Shown: positions 17,042-25,977, counted from the first letter of the stretch. The stretch: DNA of 64,000 bases from Streptomyces sp. NBC_00377 (GCF_036075115.1 NZ_CP107958.1:8060001-8124000); one strand, 5' to 3'. Translations and numbers: made by a program. The notes: generated by a model from the sequence alone, not told the origin.

Positions 17042-17965
17042 TCAGCGGACCGGCGCGCCCTGCGGCTGCGGCGGGGCGATCCCGAGGGCGGTCGTGTACT
17101 TGGCCAGCGCGAGCTTGCCGATGGCCGGGTACGGGCCGAGCGCCTCGGCGGCGGCGCAACCCGCTTCGCGGGCCGCCTCCTCGATCAGCGTGGCGTCGAT
17201 CTCCGGACCGATCAGGTAAGGAGCCAGCGCCAGCTGCTGAGAGCCGGAGGAACGCAACTGCTCGGCCACGGAGGCGATGGAACCCTCCTGGTCGAGAGCC
17301 GCAGCCATCACCGGCACGGCGAGGCGCGCGGCGAGCAGCATGCCGGTGATCCCGGCGGCCTGCACGGCCTCCTCGCCGCCCACGGAGGCGAGGATGATGC
17401 CGTCCGCGGCCGTCGCCACGGTGAACAGCCGGGCGCGGTCGGCGCGGGCCAGACCCGCCTCGGACAGCCGCACGTGCAGGGCCTCCGCGAGCAGCGGGTG
17501 CGGTCCGAGCACATCGGTCAGTTCGGACGCGATCCGGCTCTCCATGACGGCCTGGCGGACCTGGCGAAGGAGCGCACCGTCGGGACCGGCCAGCAGCGGC
17601 ACGACGACCGCGACCGGGCCGTCGGGCTCCTTGACGTCCAGACCGGCGGCACGGGCCTGCTCGAAGCGGGCCGTGCGCTCCTCGGCGGCGTGCACGAGAA
17701 CGGACTGGAGGGTGGGGAAGCCGGTGTCGTCCCCGTCGAGGTATCCGATGCGTGCGTCGAGGCCCGGAAGCTCGGAACGGGCGATGCTCACGATCTCCTC
17801 GGCGAGGCCGCGGATGGCGGCGCTCGGCGGGCCCGGCACCGCGAGGACGAGCGCGGGCGCGCCCTCGGGAGCCGCCAGCGGCTCGGGTCGGCGGTGCCGC
17901 CCGGGCTGGCGAGGCCGCGGCATTCGTACTGGCAGGCCGGACGCGGGCCCAGTGGGGGAGCTCAT
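17042..17965 (-). CDS. Sirohydrochlorin chelatase-like (CbiX/SirB) protein
   Basis: A 307-residue protein with two chelatase-like repeats. The first runs from PALVLAVPGPPSAAIRGLAE to the LLAGPDGALLRQVRQAV region. The second begins VLGPHPLLAEALHVRLSEAG and ends LAPYLIGPEIDATLIEEAA. This is the CbiX/SirB layout, which inserts Fe or Co into sirohydrochlorin on the way to siroheme or cobalamin. Classic chelatase histidines are not obvious: the usual GHGSR motif is replaced by AVPGPP. Activity on tetrapyrroles is therefore uncertain, although streptomycete members are annotated this way. The N-terminal ~35 residues are Pro/Arg-rich and probably disordered. No clear Shine-Dalgarno precedes the ATG. 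Confidence 0.78.
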   Translation of the reverse strand: MSSPTGPASGLPVRMPRPRQPGRHRRPEPLAAPEGAPALVLAVPGPPSAAIRGLAEEIVSIARSELPGLDARIGYLDGDDTGFPTLQSVLVHAAEERTARFEQARAAGLDVKEPDGPVAVVVPLLAGPDGALLRQVRQAVMESRIASELTDVLGPHPLLAEALHVRLSEAGLARADRARLFTVATAADGIILASVGGEEAVQAAGITGMLLAARLAVPVMAAALDQEGSIASVAEQLRSSGSQQLALAPYLIGPEIDATLIEEAAREAGCAAAEALGPYPAIGKLALAKYTTALGIAPPQPQGAPVR

Positions 17966-18154
17966 GGCGACGCATGTTACTGGCTATCTGGGCTCCCCTG
18001 TTCGGGGAGGGTGCACGTGAGCGGTATCCGTCCGGTTTTGTCTGATGAGTTACGTACGGATCAGAAGTGATCAGCGTGTTTTCCAGGCGACTTGCCCTCG
18101 GAGGGAGTAATCCCCCTTTTTGGGCTATGGCGTACATTCCCTACGCGCGATGCA

Positions 18155-19165
18155 TCAGTTGAGCCTCTTCACCGACAGGAGCGTCTCCTCACCCGGCAGT
18201 GTGAGCGTGTCCGTCGACAGTGCCGCGGCGATGCGCAGGGCGCCGTCCAGCGGGCCGCCCTCGGGGGGCACCCGCAGGGCATGCGGCACCCGTCGCGCCA
18301 GTTCCTCCTCCAAGGGGACGAGGAGAGGGTCGCCCAGCCGGAACAGACCCCCGGTGAGGGCGAGCCGGGGCTCGCCGCCGGCCGGGCACACGGCTTCGGC
18401 CGATTCGGCCAGGTGCCGGGCCGCCGCGCGCAGGATGCCGCCCGCGACCAGGTCGTCCCGGGCGCAGGCGGCCACCTGCGGTGCGAAGGCGGCGAGGACG
18501 GCCGGCCGGTCCGGGCGTGGGTAGAGCCGGCCGGGCAGCCCGCTCATCGGCCCGAACCGCTCCTCGGCGCGGGCCAGCAGCGCGGCGGACCCGCCGGGAC
18601 GTCCGTCGTACGCGCGCAGGGCCGCTTCCAGGCCGGCCCGCCCGATCCAGGCGCCGCTTCCGCAGTCGCCCAGCAGATGACCCCAGCCGTCCGCCCGCCG
18701 CCATGCCGTCAGGTCCGTGCCGACGGCGATCAGGCCCGTCCCGGCTGCCACGACCACCCCCGGCCGTGGTCCGAGCGCACCGACGTAGGCAGTGACGGCG
18801 TCGGCGGCGAGCGCGGTCGTACGGACGCCGAACTCCCGGGCCAGGGCGCCCGGGAGCCCTGCGCGCAGCGCGTCGCCCAACGTGCCGAGTCCCGCCGCGC
18901 CCACGACCGCCGTGGCCGGCCGGGAGATGCCGGTCTCGGCCGACAACGCCCTTACCAGCGGGGTCAGTTGTTCCAGCAGGTGGTCCGGGTCGATGCCCCG
19001 CGCGCCGGTGCGCACGGGGACCGGGGACGAGCGCCGGGCCAGGGCGCCCCGCGCGGCGGTCCCGAGGGCGACCCGCAGACCGGAACCACCCGAATCCACC
19101 GCGAGGATGCCGTCGCGGTCGTCGTCGCGGCCCGGGCCCCCGCCGCTGCCGTCGGAGCCGATCAC
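18155..19165 (-). CDS. BadF/BadG-type ATPase, probable N-acetylglucosamine kinase
   Basis: A 336-residue actin-fold kinase. The phosphate-1 loop is LAVDSGGSGLRVAL, phosphate-2 is VVVAAGTGLIAVGT, followed by GHLLGDCGSGAWIGR and the adenosine motif LALTGGLFRLGD. This arrangement is typical of eukaryote-like GlcNAc kinases in the BadF/BadG/BcrA/BcrD family, which phosphorylate amino sugars in the cytoplasm. The GTG at 19163-19165 is the best in-frame start after the uracil-DNA glycosylase stop, with moderate certainty. It lies 76 bp downstream of that gene on the same strand and may be co-transcribed. If it is a GlcNAc kinase, it joins the DasR-like site at 15066 as a second hint of amino-sugar metabolism here. 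Confidence 0.82.
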   Translation of the reverse strand: MIGSDGSGGGPGRDDDRDGILAVDSGGSGLRVALGTAARGALARRSSPVPVRTGARGIDPDHLLEQLTPLVRALSAETGISRPATAVVGAAGLGTLGDALRAGLPGALAREFGVRTTALAADAVTAYVGALGPRPGVVVAAGTGLIAVGTDLTAWRRADGWGHLLGDCGSGAWIGRAGLEAALRAYDGRPGGSAALLARAEERFGPMSGLPGRLYPRPDRPAVLAAFAPQVAACARDDLVAGGILRAAARHLAESAEAVCPAGGEPRLALTGGLFRLGDPLLVPLEEELARRVPHALRVPPEGGPLDGALRIAAALSTDTLTLPGEETLLSVKRLN

Positions 19166-19241
19166 CGGGCCGGCCCCGGACCGGCCCCGGTCCCTGTCCC
19201 CGCCCCGGTTCCGGGGCCGTCGCAGGGGCAGGCCTCGGCAG

Positions 19242-19919
19242 TCACGGCAGGCGCCAGTCCACCGGTTGTCCTCCCTGCCGTACCAGCAGGTCGTTCGCCC
19301 TGCTGAAGGGCCGCGAGCCGAAGAAGCCGCGGTCCGCCGACATGGGGGAGGGGTGCGCGGACTCCACCGAGGGCAGGTCCCCCAGCAGCGGACGCAGATT
19401 GCGGGCGTCGCGGCCCCACAGGATGGACACCAGGGGCTTGCCACGTGCGGCCAGTGCCCGTATCGCCTGCTCGGTGACCTCTTCCCAGCCCTTGCCGCGG
19501 TGCGCTGCCGGTTTGCGCGGCGCGGTGGTGAGCGCCCTGTTGAGCAGCAGAACCCCCTGCTGTGTCCACGGCGTCAGGTCGCCGTTGGCCGGCTGGGGCA
19601 GGCCCAGGTCGGCGCCCAGCTCCCGGTATATGTTGATCAGGCTGCCGGGCAGCGGACGCACGTCCGCGGCGACCGAGAACGACAGGCCGACCGCGTGCCC
19701 GGGCGTCGGATACGGATCCTGCCCGACGATCAGGACGCGTACGTCGTCGAAGGGCTGCTGGAAGGCCCGTAGGACGTTCTGTCCGGCGGGGAGGTAGGTG
19801 CGTCCCGCGGCGATCTCCCCGCGCAGGAAGTCGCCCATCTCGGCGATCCTCCCGGCGACAGGTTCGAGGGCCTTCGCCCAGCCGGGTTCGACGATCTCAT
19901 GCAGGGGTCGTGGTGCCAC
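19242..19919 (-). CDS. ung: Uracil-DNA glycosylase (family 1)
   Basis: A 225-residue DNA repair enzyme that removes uracil from DNA. The catalytic water-activating motif GQDPYP is at 66-71 (Asp68), followed by GLSFSV, the Pro-rich loop LPGSLINIYREL, LLLNRALTT with Asn, and the DNA-intercalation loop HPSPMSADRGFFGSRPFS with its catalytic His near residue 190. The length is standard. The start is a GTG (19917-19919). Streptomycetes usually carry more than one ung paralogue, so this may be ung1 or ung2. The kinase gene follows on the same strand. Confidence 0.96.
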   Translation of the reverse strand: MAPRPLHEIVEPGWAKALEPVAGRIAEMGDFLRGEIAAGRTYLPAGQNVLRAFQQPFDDVRVLIVGQDPYPTPGHAVGLSFSVAADVRPLPGSLINIYRELGADLGLPQPANGDLTPWTQQGVLLLNRALTTAPRKPAAHRGKGWEEVTEQAIRALAARGKPLVSILWGRDARNLRPLLGDLPSVESAHPSPMSADRGFFGSRPFSRANDLLVRQGGQPVDWRLP

Positions 19920-20000
19920 GGCGTCACCCTACTGCCGTACGCACGGCGGTGATCAACCGGTGGCCACGGCTTGCCGGCCGCCCCGCGTGTGCCGTAGGGC

Positions 20001-21086
20001 TCATCCGACCACCGCGGCCCGCACACACAGGACGTCGGGCAGATGCGAGGCCAACTGCCGCCAGCTGTCGCCGTCGTCGGCCGACGCGAACACCTCGCCG
20101 TTGCGATTGCCGAAGTACACGCCCGCCGGGTCCGCGTCGTCCGTGCAGAGCGCGTCGCGCAGCACCGTGCCGTAGTGGTCCTCCTGCGGCAGGCCCGCCG
20201 TGAGCGGTTCCCAGCTCCTGCCCGCGTCCGACGTACGGAAGACCCGGCAGCGGCGGTCGGCGGGCACCCGGTCGGCGTCGGCGTTGATCGGGAACACGTA
20301 CGCCGTGTCGCCTCGGGTCGGGTGCGCGGCGACGGCGAAGCCGAAGGTCGAGGGCAGGCCCGCGCCGATGTCCGTCCACCGCCCGCCCGCGTCGTCACTG
20401 CGGTAGACCCCCCAGTGGTTCTGGAGGTAGAGGCGGTCCGGATCCGCCGCGTCCCTGGCGACCTTGTGCACGCACTGGCCGAACTCCGGGTCGGGGTCCG
20501 GCAGGAAGACCGCGGAGACACCGGAGTTGGCGGGCGTCCAGCTCACGCCGCCGTCGGTCGTGCGGAACACCCCGGCGGTGGACACGGCCACGGTCACCGA
20601 CCGCGGGTCGCGCGTGTCGGTGAGGACCGTGTGCAGGCCCTCCCCGCCGCCGCCCGGCACCCACTTCGAGCGGGTGGGGTGCTCCCAGAGCGGGCGGACC
20701 AGCTCGAAGCTCTCCCCGCGGTCCTGCGAGCGGTACAGCGCGGCCGGTTCGGTCCCCGCGTACACCACGTCCGGCTCGGCGGCCGCCGGATGCAGCTGCC
20801 ACACCCGCTCGAGCGAGGCCCCGGTGTCCTGCGGGAACCTGACGGCGGGCGCGGCCGGTTCGGTCCAGGTCCGGCCGAGGTCGTCGGAGTGGAACACCGA
20901 CGGGCCCCAGTGCGCGCTGTCGCCGCCGGCCAGCAGCCGCGGGCGGTCGCCCCGGGTGTCGATGGCCACCGAGTAGATCGCCTGTGCGTTGAAGTAGGGG
21001 GATTCGTCGAACTCCCATGAGCCACCTCGCCGACGCCCGACGAACAGGCCCTTGCGTGTGCCCACGGCGACCAGTGTCTCGGTCAC
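20001..21086 (-). CDS. BNR/WD40-like beta-propeller protein (sialidase fold)
   Basis: A 361-residue cytoplasmic propeller with repeated Asp-box motifs of the S-x-D-x-G-x-x-W type: HSDDLGRTW, RSQDRGESF, RTTDGGVSW, RSDDAGGRW, RTSDAGRSW and SADDGDSWRQL. The GTG start (21084-21086) has GGAGG 8 nt upstream. Despite the sialidase-like fold I see no arginine triad or signal peptide, so it is probably not an exo-sialidase. Such proteins in actinobacteria are annotated as WD40/YVTN/BNR-repeat proteins of unknown role. It stands alone. Confidence 0.85.
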   Translation of the reverse strand: MTETLVAVGTRKGLFVGRRRGGSWEFDESPYFNAQAIYSVAIDTRGDRPRLLAGGDSAHWGPSVFHSDDLGRTWTEPAAPAVRFPQDTGASLERVWQLHPAAAEPDVVYAGTEPAALYRSQDRGESFELVRPLWEHPTRSKWVPGGGGEGLHTVLTDTRDPRSVTVAVSTAGVFRTTDGGVSWTPANSGVSAVFLPDPDPEFGQCVHKVARDAADPDRLYLQNHWGVYRSDDAGGRWTDIGAGLPSTFGFAVAAHPTRGDTAYVFPINADADRVPADRRCRVFRTSDAGRSWEPLTAGLPQEDHYGTVLRDALCTDDADPAGVYFGNRNGEVFASADDGDSWRQLASHLPDVLCVRAAVVG

Positions 21087-21376
21087 GCCGATCACCTCCG
21101 ATGTCGTCCTTGACGTCCTTGTCCCAGACACCGGCCAGTTTGCACCCCGCCACTGACAGTCACCTCCGGAAACGCCGTAGCCGCAGGTCGCAGCGGCAAC
21201 GGCGGGCAGGGAGCGCAGAACATCGGCCACTTTCGCCGGGCCGTCCGCGCGGACCCGGGGCCCCTCGGACCGTCGGGACGGGGGACGACGACGGGTTCGG
21301 CCTGAGCATCGGGCCCTCCCGCACCGTATGGGAGGGCGGTCGGGGTGTTCGTGTGCTCGTGAGGAGGAAGCCTTCG

Positions 21377-21958
21377 ATGGCGTTCCGTGGTCCGAAGGTG
21401 TGGCTGTGGCGCTGGCGGCGCAACCCGCTCCGGCGTCGCGCCGACGCGGTGGAGGCATGGGTCGTGCTCGGCGTGTGGGCGCTGACCGTGCTCGCCGGGG
21501 TGCTGGCGGGGTGGGCGACCGCCGGGGCCGTCGAACAGGGTCTGGCGCGGGAACGCGTCGAGTGGCGACCGCTCGAGGGGAGGCTGACCGAGCGGGCTCC
21601 CGGCAAGGCGGCCGTGAGCGGTTCCTCCAGCGGTGACCAGGTGTGGGCGAAGGTCGGCTGGACCGGGCCGGACGGGTCGGCGCACCACGGCCAGGTCCGG
21701 GTCGGACCCGGCAGCGCCGCAGGGACCCCGGTCACGGTGTGGACGGACCGGCAGGGCCGCCTGGTGACGAAACCGGCCACCGCCGCCCAGGCCGGACTGC
21801 GCGCCTCCCTGGTCGGCGGGGTGGCCGGAGTCGGCGCCGCCGTGCTTCCGCTTGCGGGCGGCCGCTTCCTGCGCAGCCGCATGGAACGCCGGCGCGTGGA
21901 GCAGTGGGACACCGACTGGGCGCGCTTCGACGCGCTGTGGGGACGCCCGACCGGCTGA
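21377..21958 (+). CDS. Rv1733c-like membrane protein
   Basis: A 193-residue protein. GAGGAGG sits 9 nt upstream of the ATG. The basic N-terminus (WLWRWRRNPLRRRADAVEAW) is followed by a first transmembrane helix (VVLGVWALTVLAGVLAGWAT). An extracytoplasmic domain of ~95 residues comes next (WAKVGWTGPDGSAHHGQVRV), then a second helix (LVGGVAGVGAAVLPLAGG) and a cytoplasmic tail ending WDTDWARFDALWGRPTG. This matches the Rv1733c family of actinobacterial membrane proteins, whose function is unknown. A hairpin (arms 21313-21320 and 21330-21337) lies between the upstream gene and this start. Confidence 0.85.
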   Translation: MAFRGPKVWLWRWRRNPLRRRADAVEAWVVLGVWALTVLAGVLAGWATAGAVEQGLARERVEWRPLEGRLTERAPGKAAVSGSSSGDQVWAKVGWTGPDGSAHHGQVRVGPGSAAGTPVTVWTDRQGRLVTKPATAAQAGLRASLVGGVAGVGAAVLPLAGGRFLRSRMERRRVEQWDTDWARFDALWGRPTG

Positions 21959-22106
21959 CCCGACCCGCGCCCGGGCGGCCGCAGGTCCGGCGGACCGGGC
22001 GTCGGCCAGCCGCCCTGCACCCGGGCGGTGTGCTCCTCGCGGGGTGCGCTCGGCGTCACCGGCGAGGAGGGGGAGCCGCTGACTGCCGACTCGGCGCCGA
22101 GCGCCG

Positions 22107-23837
22107 TCAGTTCGTGACGGGAAGGCTCCGGTCCAGGATTCCGTCGAGATCGGCGCCGTCCGGGAGGGTGCCGAAGGCGTACCCCCAGTCGCCGCCCAGC
22201 CGGGTCGCACAGAAGGCGTCCGCCACGGCGGGCGGGGCGTGCCGCACCAGGAGCGAGGCCTGGAGCGTGAGGGCCATCTGCTCCACCAGACGGCGGGCGC
22301 CGGACGGCGTCGCCCCGCCGAGCCCGGTCCGCAGCCGCGAGACGGCGGCGTCCAGGCGGGCGTCGGCCCCCTGGGCCAGGGCGAGTTCGGCGAACAGGGC
22401 GTCCGCCGTCGCCGGCTCCCGGGTCAACGCCCGCAGCACGTCGAGGGCGTTGACGTTGCCCGAGCCCTCCCAGATGGACAGCAGGGGGGCCTCGCGGTAG
22501 TACCGGGGCATCCCGGACTCCTCCACGTAGCCGTTGCCGCCCAGGCACTCCAGGGCCTCCGCGGTGAAGGCCGGACCCCGTTTGGTCACCCAGTACTTGC
22601 CCAGCGCGGTGGCGATCCGCCGGAAGGCCCGTTCCGTCCCCCGGTCGTCGTCCCCGCGCACCGCGCGGTCGGCCGCCCCGGCCAGTCGCAGGGTGAGCGT
22701 GGTGGCGGCCTCCGACTCCAGAGCGAGGTCGGCCAGCACATTGCGCATCAGCGGCTGGTCGAGCAGCCGCGCCCCGAACGCGGCACGGTGGCGCACATGG
22801 TGCCCCGCCTCGACGAGCGTCCTGCGCATCAGCGTCGCCGACATCATCACGCAGTCCAGCCGCGTGCAGTTGACCATCTCGATGATGGTCTTCACACCCT
22901 GCCCCTCGGGCCCGACCAGCCAGGCCACGGTCCCGTCGAACTCGGGCTCGCAGGACGCGTTGGAGCGGTTGCCGAGCTTGTCCTTCAGCCGCTGGATACG
23001 GAACGCGTTACGGGTGCCGTCGGGCAGCACCCGCGGCACGAGGAAGCACGAGAGTCCGTCCGGCGCCTGTGCCAGGACCAGGAAGACGTCGCACATCGGC
23101 GCCGAAGTGAACCACTTGTGGCCGCGCAGGGTGTACACACCGGGTTCCGCCGTCGGAAGGGCCGCCGTCGTGTTCGTCCGGACGTCGGAGCCGCCCTGCC
23201 TCTCGGTCATCCCCATGCCGGCGAGCAGCCCGCGCTTGCGCGTCGGCACCCGCAGCCCCGGGTCGTACTCCCGGCCGGTCAGCAGCGGCTCGTAGACGGC
23301 GGCGAGCTCCGGCCGGTGACGCAGTGCGGGGACGGCGGCGTAGGTCATCGACGTGGGGCAGCCGTGCCCGGCGTCCGTGTGCCCCCAGGCGAGGCCGCTC
23401 GCCGTGCGTGCCACGTGAGCGCCCGGCCGGTCGTCCGCCCATGGCGCGCCGGCCAGCCCTTCCGCGACCGCGACCCGCATCAGCTCGTGCCAGGCGGGGT
23501 GGAAGTCGACCTCGTCGACGCGGTGGCCGTACCGGTCGTGCGTGCGCAGTTCGGGTTCGTACCGGTTGGCCAGCTCGCCCCACTCCTGCGCCTCGGCTCC
23601 GCCCGCCAGCAGACCGATCCGGCGGACGTCCGGCTCCGCCCACCCGGCGCCCTCCCGCCGCAGGCCCTCCAGCAGGGCCGCATCGTCGGACGCGTCGTAC
23701 GGAACCAGGGGCGGCGGCTGGTTGGTGACCGCGTGCGTGACGGTCGAGGGCACGGGCGACGAAGGGTGTTCGGCAGCCCGGGGCTCCGTCGGTTGCGGGG
23801 ACTGCGGCTGGGCGGGTGTCTGGACCATGCCGATCAT
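22107..23837 (-). CDS. Acyl-CoA dehydrogenase, AidB-like
   Basis: A 576-residue FAD enzyme. Motifs are MGMTERQGGSDVRTN (FAD/substrate loop), LRGHKWFTSAPMCDVFLVLA, LKDKLGNRSNASCEPEFDG, FTAEALECLGGNGYVEES and the C-terminal IWEGSGNVNALDVLRAL. The length and the long N-terminal domain match the AidB/isovaleryl-CoA dehydrogenase-like subgroup rather than short-chain dehydrogenases. AidB protects DNA from alkylation in E. coli; streptomycete members may be metabolic. A GAGGAAG ribosome site precedes the ATG at 23835-23837. It is divergent from the PaaX regulator, with an 8-bp inverted repeat between the two starts. Confidence 0.93.
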   Translation of the reverse strand: MIGMVQTPAQPQSPQPTEPRAAEHPSSPVPSTVTHAVTNQPPPLVPYDASDDAALLEGLRREGAGWAEPDVRRIGLLAGGAEAQEWGELANRYEPELRTHDRYGHRVDEVDFHPAWHELMRVAVAEGLAGAPWADDRPGAHVARTASGLAWGHTDAGHGCPTSMTYAAVPALRHRPELAAVYEPLLTGREYDPGLRVPTRKRGLLAGMGMTERQGGSDVRTNTTAALPTAEPGVYTLRGHKWFTSAPMCDVFLVLAQAPDGLSCFLVPRVLPDGTRNAFRIQRLKDKLGNRSNASCEPEFDGTVAWLVGPEGQGVKTIIEMVNCTRLDCVMMSATLMRRTLVEAGHHVRHRAAFGARLLDQPLMRNVLADLALESEAATTLTLRLAGAADRAVRGDDDRGTERAFRRIATALGKYWVTKRGPAFTAEALECLGGNGYVEESGMPRYYREAPLLSIWEGSGNVNALDVLRALTREPATADALFAELALAQGADARLDAAVSRLRTGLGGATPSGARRLVEQMALTLQASLLVRHAPPAVADAFCATRLGGDWGYAFGTLPDGADLDGILDRSLPVTN

Positions 23838-23873
23838 GTTGCACTTCCTCTACGGCTGTAGCAATAGTGCAAC
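23838..23873. promoter_or_regulatory. Inverted repeat in the acyl-CoA dehydrogenase / PaaX gap
   Basis: Perfect 8-bp arms GTTGCACT (23838-23845) and AGTGCAAC (23866-23873) are separated by 20 bp. They fill most of the 63-bp gap between the two divergent start codons. The position fits a PaaX operator acting on both genes; this is inference. Confidence 0.5.
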
Positions 23874-23900
23874 ACGGTGGGCGCACTACAGTACGTCCTC

Positions 23901-24653
23901 ATGCGGATGAACGTGCCGGCGCGGCCCGGCGAGGTCGACCTGCCACCGCTGTCCGCGCGGTCGGTGATCCTGAGCCTGCTGCTGGGCACGCATCCGCCCG
24001 AGCTCGCGGCGAAGGACCTGGTGCGCGGGGTGGAGCCGTTCGGTGTCGGCGGGTCGACCGTCAGGGCCGCACTCAGCCGGATGGTGACGGCGGGTGACCT
24101 GCGGCGGACGGACGGCGTCTACCGGCTCAGCGACCGGTTGCTGGAGCGCCGGCGCCGCCAGGACGAGGCCGTGCATCCGGACACGCGCGCGTGGGACGGC
24201 GGCTGGGAGATGGCCGTGGTCACCGCCACCGGCCGCGGCCCCGCCGAACGCGCCGAACTGCGCGCCCGGCTGAGCGCCCTCAGACTCGCCGAGCTCCGGG
24301 AGGGCGTCTGGCTGCGGCCCGCCAATCTGGGCCGCCCCTGGCCCACGGACCTCGGGAACGCCCTCCAGCACTTCACCGCCGACCCCGACACCCCCGGGCG
24401 CGACCTGGCCGCCCTGCTCTGGCCACTGGACGCGTGGGCGCGGACGGCCCGGGACCTGCTGGCCCACGTCGAGCGGTCCGCCCGGCCCCCCGACCGCTTC
24501 ACGGCCCTCGCCGCGGTCGTACGGCACCTGCTTGCCGACCCGGTGCTGCCGGACGGTCTCCTCCCCGCCGACTGGCCCGGGCCGGCCCTGCGCACCACCT
24601 ACGTGCACCATCGGCAGCGACTGACGGCGACCGCGCCGGTGGCGGACGCATAG
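23901..24653 (+). CDS. PaaX family transcriptional regulator
   Basis: A 250-residue PaaX-type repressor. The N-terminal winged helix reads LSARSVILSLLLGTHPPELA and GVGGSTVRAALSRMVTAGDL. The central Cas2-like domain and C-terminal domain follow (WDGGWEMAVV, then LREGVWLRPANL). PaaX proteins respond to acyl-CoA thioesters such as phenylacetyl-CoA. The divergent acyl-CoA dehydrogenase is the obvious candidate target. No clear Shine-Dalgarno is seen before the ATG at 23901; an in-frame GTG at 23877 and an ATG at 23907 are alternatives. Confidence 0.88.
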   Translation: MRMNVPARPGEVDLPPLSARSVILSLLLGTHPPELAAKDLVRGVEPFGVGGSTVRAALSRMVTAGDLRRTDGVYRLSDRLLERRRRQDEAVHPDTRAWDGGWEMAVVTATGRGPAERAELRARLSALRLAELREGVWLRPANLGRPWPTDLGNALQHFTADPDTPGRDLAALLWPLDAWARTARDLLAHVERSARPPDRFTALAAVVRHLLADPVLPDGLLPADWPGPALRTTYVHHRQRLTATAPVADA

Positions 24654-24730
24654 GTGCGGCGGCCGTGCGAAGCGCCGTGCGGGGACGCTTCGTACGGCCG
24701 CCTTCTCACCGTGGGGGGCCGGAGGGGGGA

Positions 24731-25552
24731 CTACTTGTAGGTGATGTCGGACGACGCGTACTTGCAGTAGGTGCCGTCCGCGTTGCTGCCGTTGGTGGTC
24801 GGTTCCTTGCCCGTGTTGTTCCCGATGTACTTCTGGCACGGGATGATCTTCTTGCTGCTGTCCCCGACGATGGTGATCTTCTTCAGGGTCGCGCTGTCGC
24901 CGTAGTTGGTGTTGATGCCGACGAGCCGACTGCCCTTGTACGTCGCCTCGATGGTGTTGAGGTTGATCGTGCGCTTGTACTGGCCGCTCTTGCAGTTGCC
25001 GCAACTGCGCACGAAGGTACCGAAGTTCTTCACGGCGAAGTTGGAGACGTTCAGCGTCCCGGCGCCGTTGAACTGGAACACCTTGTCGCTGGCTTCCTTC
25101 GCCCCGCCGCCGGAGACGGTGTAGACGTTGGACGACGAGGAGCCCAGGAAGGTCGCCGCGTCCTCGCCGACGTCCTCCCACCAGACGTTTTGCAGCGTGC
25201 AGCTGCCCAGGCAGTGGATGCCGTCGGCGGCGGGCGATCCGATGATGACGTTCTTCAGGACCGCGCCGGCCGCGAGTTCGAGGAGGGGGTCCTGGTCCTC
25301 GTTCTGACCGCCGGTGCCGAGGTCGCCGGCGCCGTAGAGGCGCTTCATCCCGTAGTCCTTCGTGCCCGAGACGGGGATGGTCGAGGTGACCGCCTGGCTG
25401 CCGTTGGCGGTGGGCCAGGTGGCGGCGCTCGCGGGGGTGAGCGCTCCACTGGTCATGATCATGCCAACCGTGAGGCCGACGGCGGCCAGTCCGCCGGTGA
25501 GGGCGCGCCCGCGGGTGCGTCCAGGTGCTGCCGAACTTGCTGGTGAAGCCAT
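24731..25552 (-). CDS. Secreted pectate lyase, PL3 family
   Basis: A 273-residue secreted enzyme. The signal peptide (basic N-terminus, hydrophobic GGLAAVGLTVGMIMTSGAL, cleavage near TPASAA) ends around residue 43. The mature protein is a PL3 right-handed beta-helix: ADGIHCLGSCTLQNVWWEDV, GEDAATFLG, KVFQFNGAGTLNVSNFAVKN and the basic KSGQYKRTINLN region. PL3 enzymes cleave polygalacturonate by beta-elimination with calcium. Asp and Glu of WWEDVGEDA and the Lys/Arg of KSGQYKR are the expected calcium and catalytic residues. GAAGAAGG precedes the ATG. It is divergent from the CBM2 esterase and shares its control region. Confidence 0.93.
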   Translation of the reverse strand: MASPASSAAPGRTRGRALTGGLAAVGLTVGMIMTSGALTPASAATWPTANGSQAVTSTIPVSGTKDYGMKRLYGAGDLGTGGQNEDQDPLLELAAGAVLKNVIIGSPAADGIHCLGSCTLQNVWWEDVGEDAATFLGSSSSNVYTVSGGGAKEASDKVFQFNGAGTLNVSNFAVKNFGTFVRSCGNCKSGQYKRTINLNTIEATYKGSRLVGINTNYGDSATLKKITIVGDSSKKIIPCQKYIGNNTGKEPTTNGSNADGTYCKYASSDITYK

Positions 25553-25977
25553 GTCCCGATGCCTTCTTCCAGGTGGGGGCGGATGGGTGAGGAGAGCGGA
25601 TTCATGCATGTGAATTGCGTATGTGAAGCTGAACGGCATGCCGCAGCAGAGTGGCCATTTTCACGGGTTTCGCGAGCGGCTCGGTCACACTGCTGAACGG
25701 AACGTAGGGGGCAAGCGCTTTCTAGTCAACGCTTTGCGCAGAACACATCCGGCCACCCCGCCTGGCCTCGGCCAACCAGTAAGGGCTTGCGGACAGTTGG
25801 CGTGGGAGCGCTTCCATGGCGGGCGTGTGCATGCCACGATGCGATGCGGACCCTCACCTTCACGGCCTGTCGGAGAGAGGAGGACCGCCCGGCCCGCGCC
25901 GACTACCGAGCTGCCGCTTCGCGCTCGCGCACCTCACGTACGCCGTCCCCGAGCCGCTACCAGAAAGGGACAAGCAC
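25553..25977. promoter_or_regulatory. Shared control region of pectate lyase and CBM2 esterase
   Basis: A 425-bp region between two divergent secreted-enzyme genes. Besides the CebR-like box it holds a second LacI-type half-palindrome, AAGCGCTT, at 25713-25720 (context GCAAGCGCTTTC). It is less GC-rich than its flanks. No gene is supported here; an open frame upstream of the esterase GTG lacks a start with a ribosome site. Confidence 0.6.
25803..25816. promoter_or_regulatory. CebR-type operator (one mismatch)
   Basis: TGGGAGCGCTTCCA differs at one position from the palindrome TGGGAGCGCTCCCA that CebR binds upstream of cellulase and cellobiose genes in Streptomyces. It lies about 160 bp upstream of the esterase start and 250 bp from the lyase start. 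Confidence 0.7.

Noticed and set aside
16379..18070. Long open frames across the repeat region into the CbiX-like gene
   Set aside because: The 136-bp repeat period breaks the frame from copy to copy, and the later part is antisense to a real gene.
21092..21153. GTG frame beginning VAGCKLAGVWDKDVKDD just upstream of the BNR gene, with GGAGG before it
   Set aside because: It runs out of frame into the BNR gene without an early stop and shows no family resemblance; the GGAGG belongs better to nearby starts.
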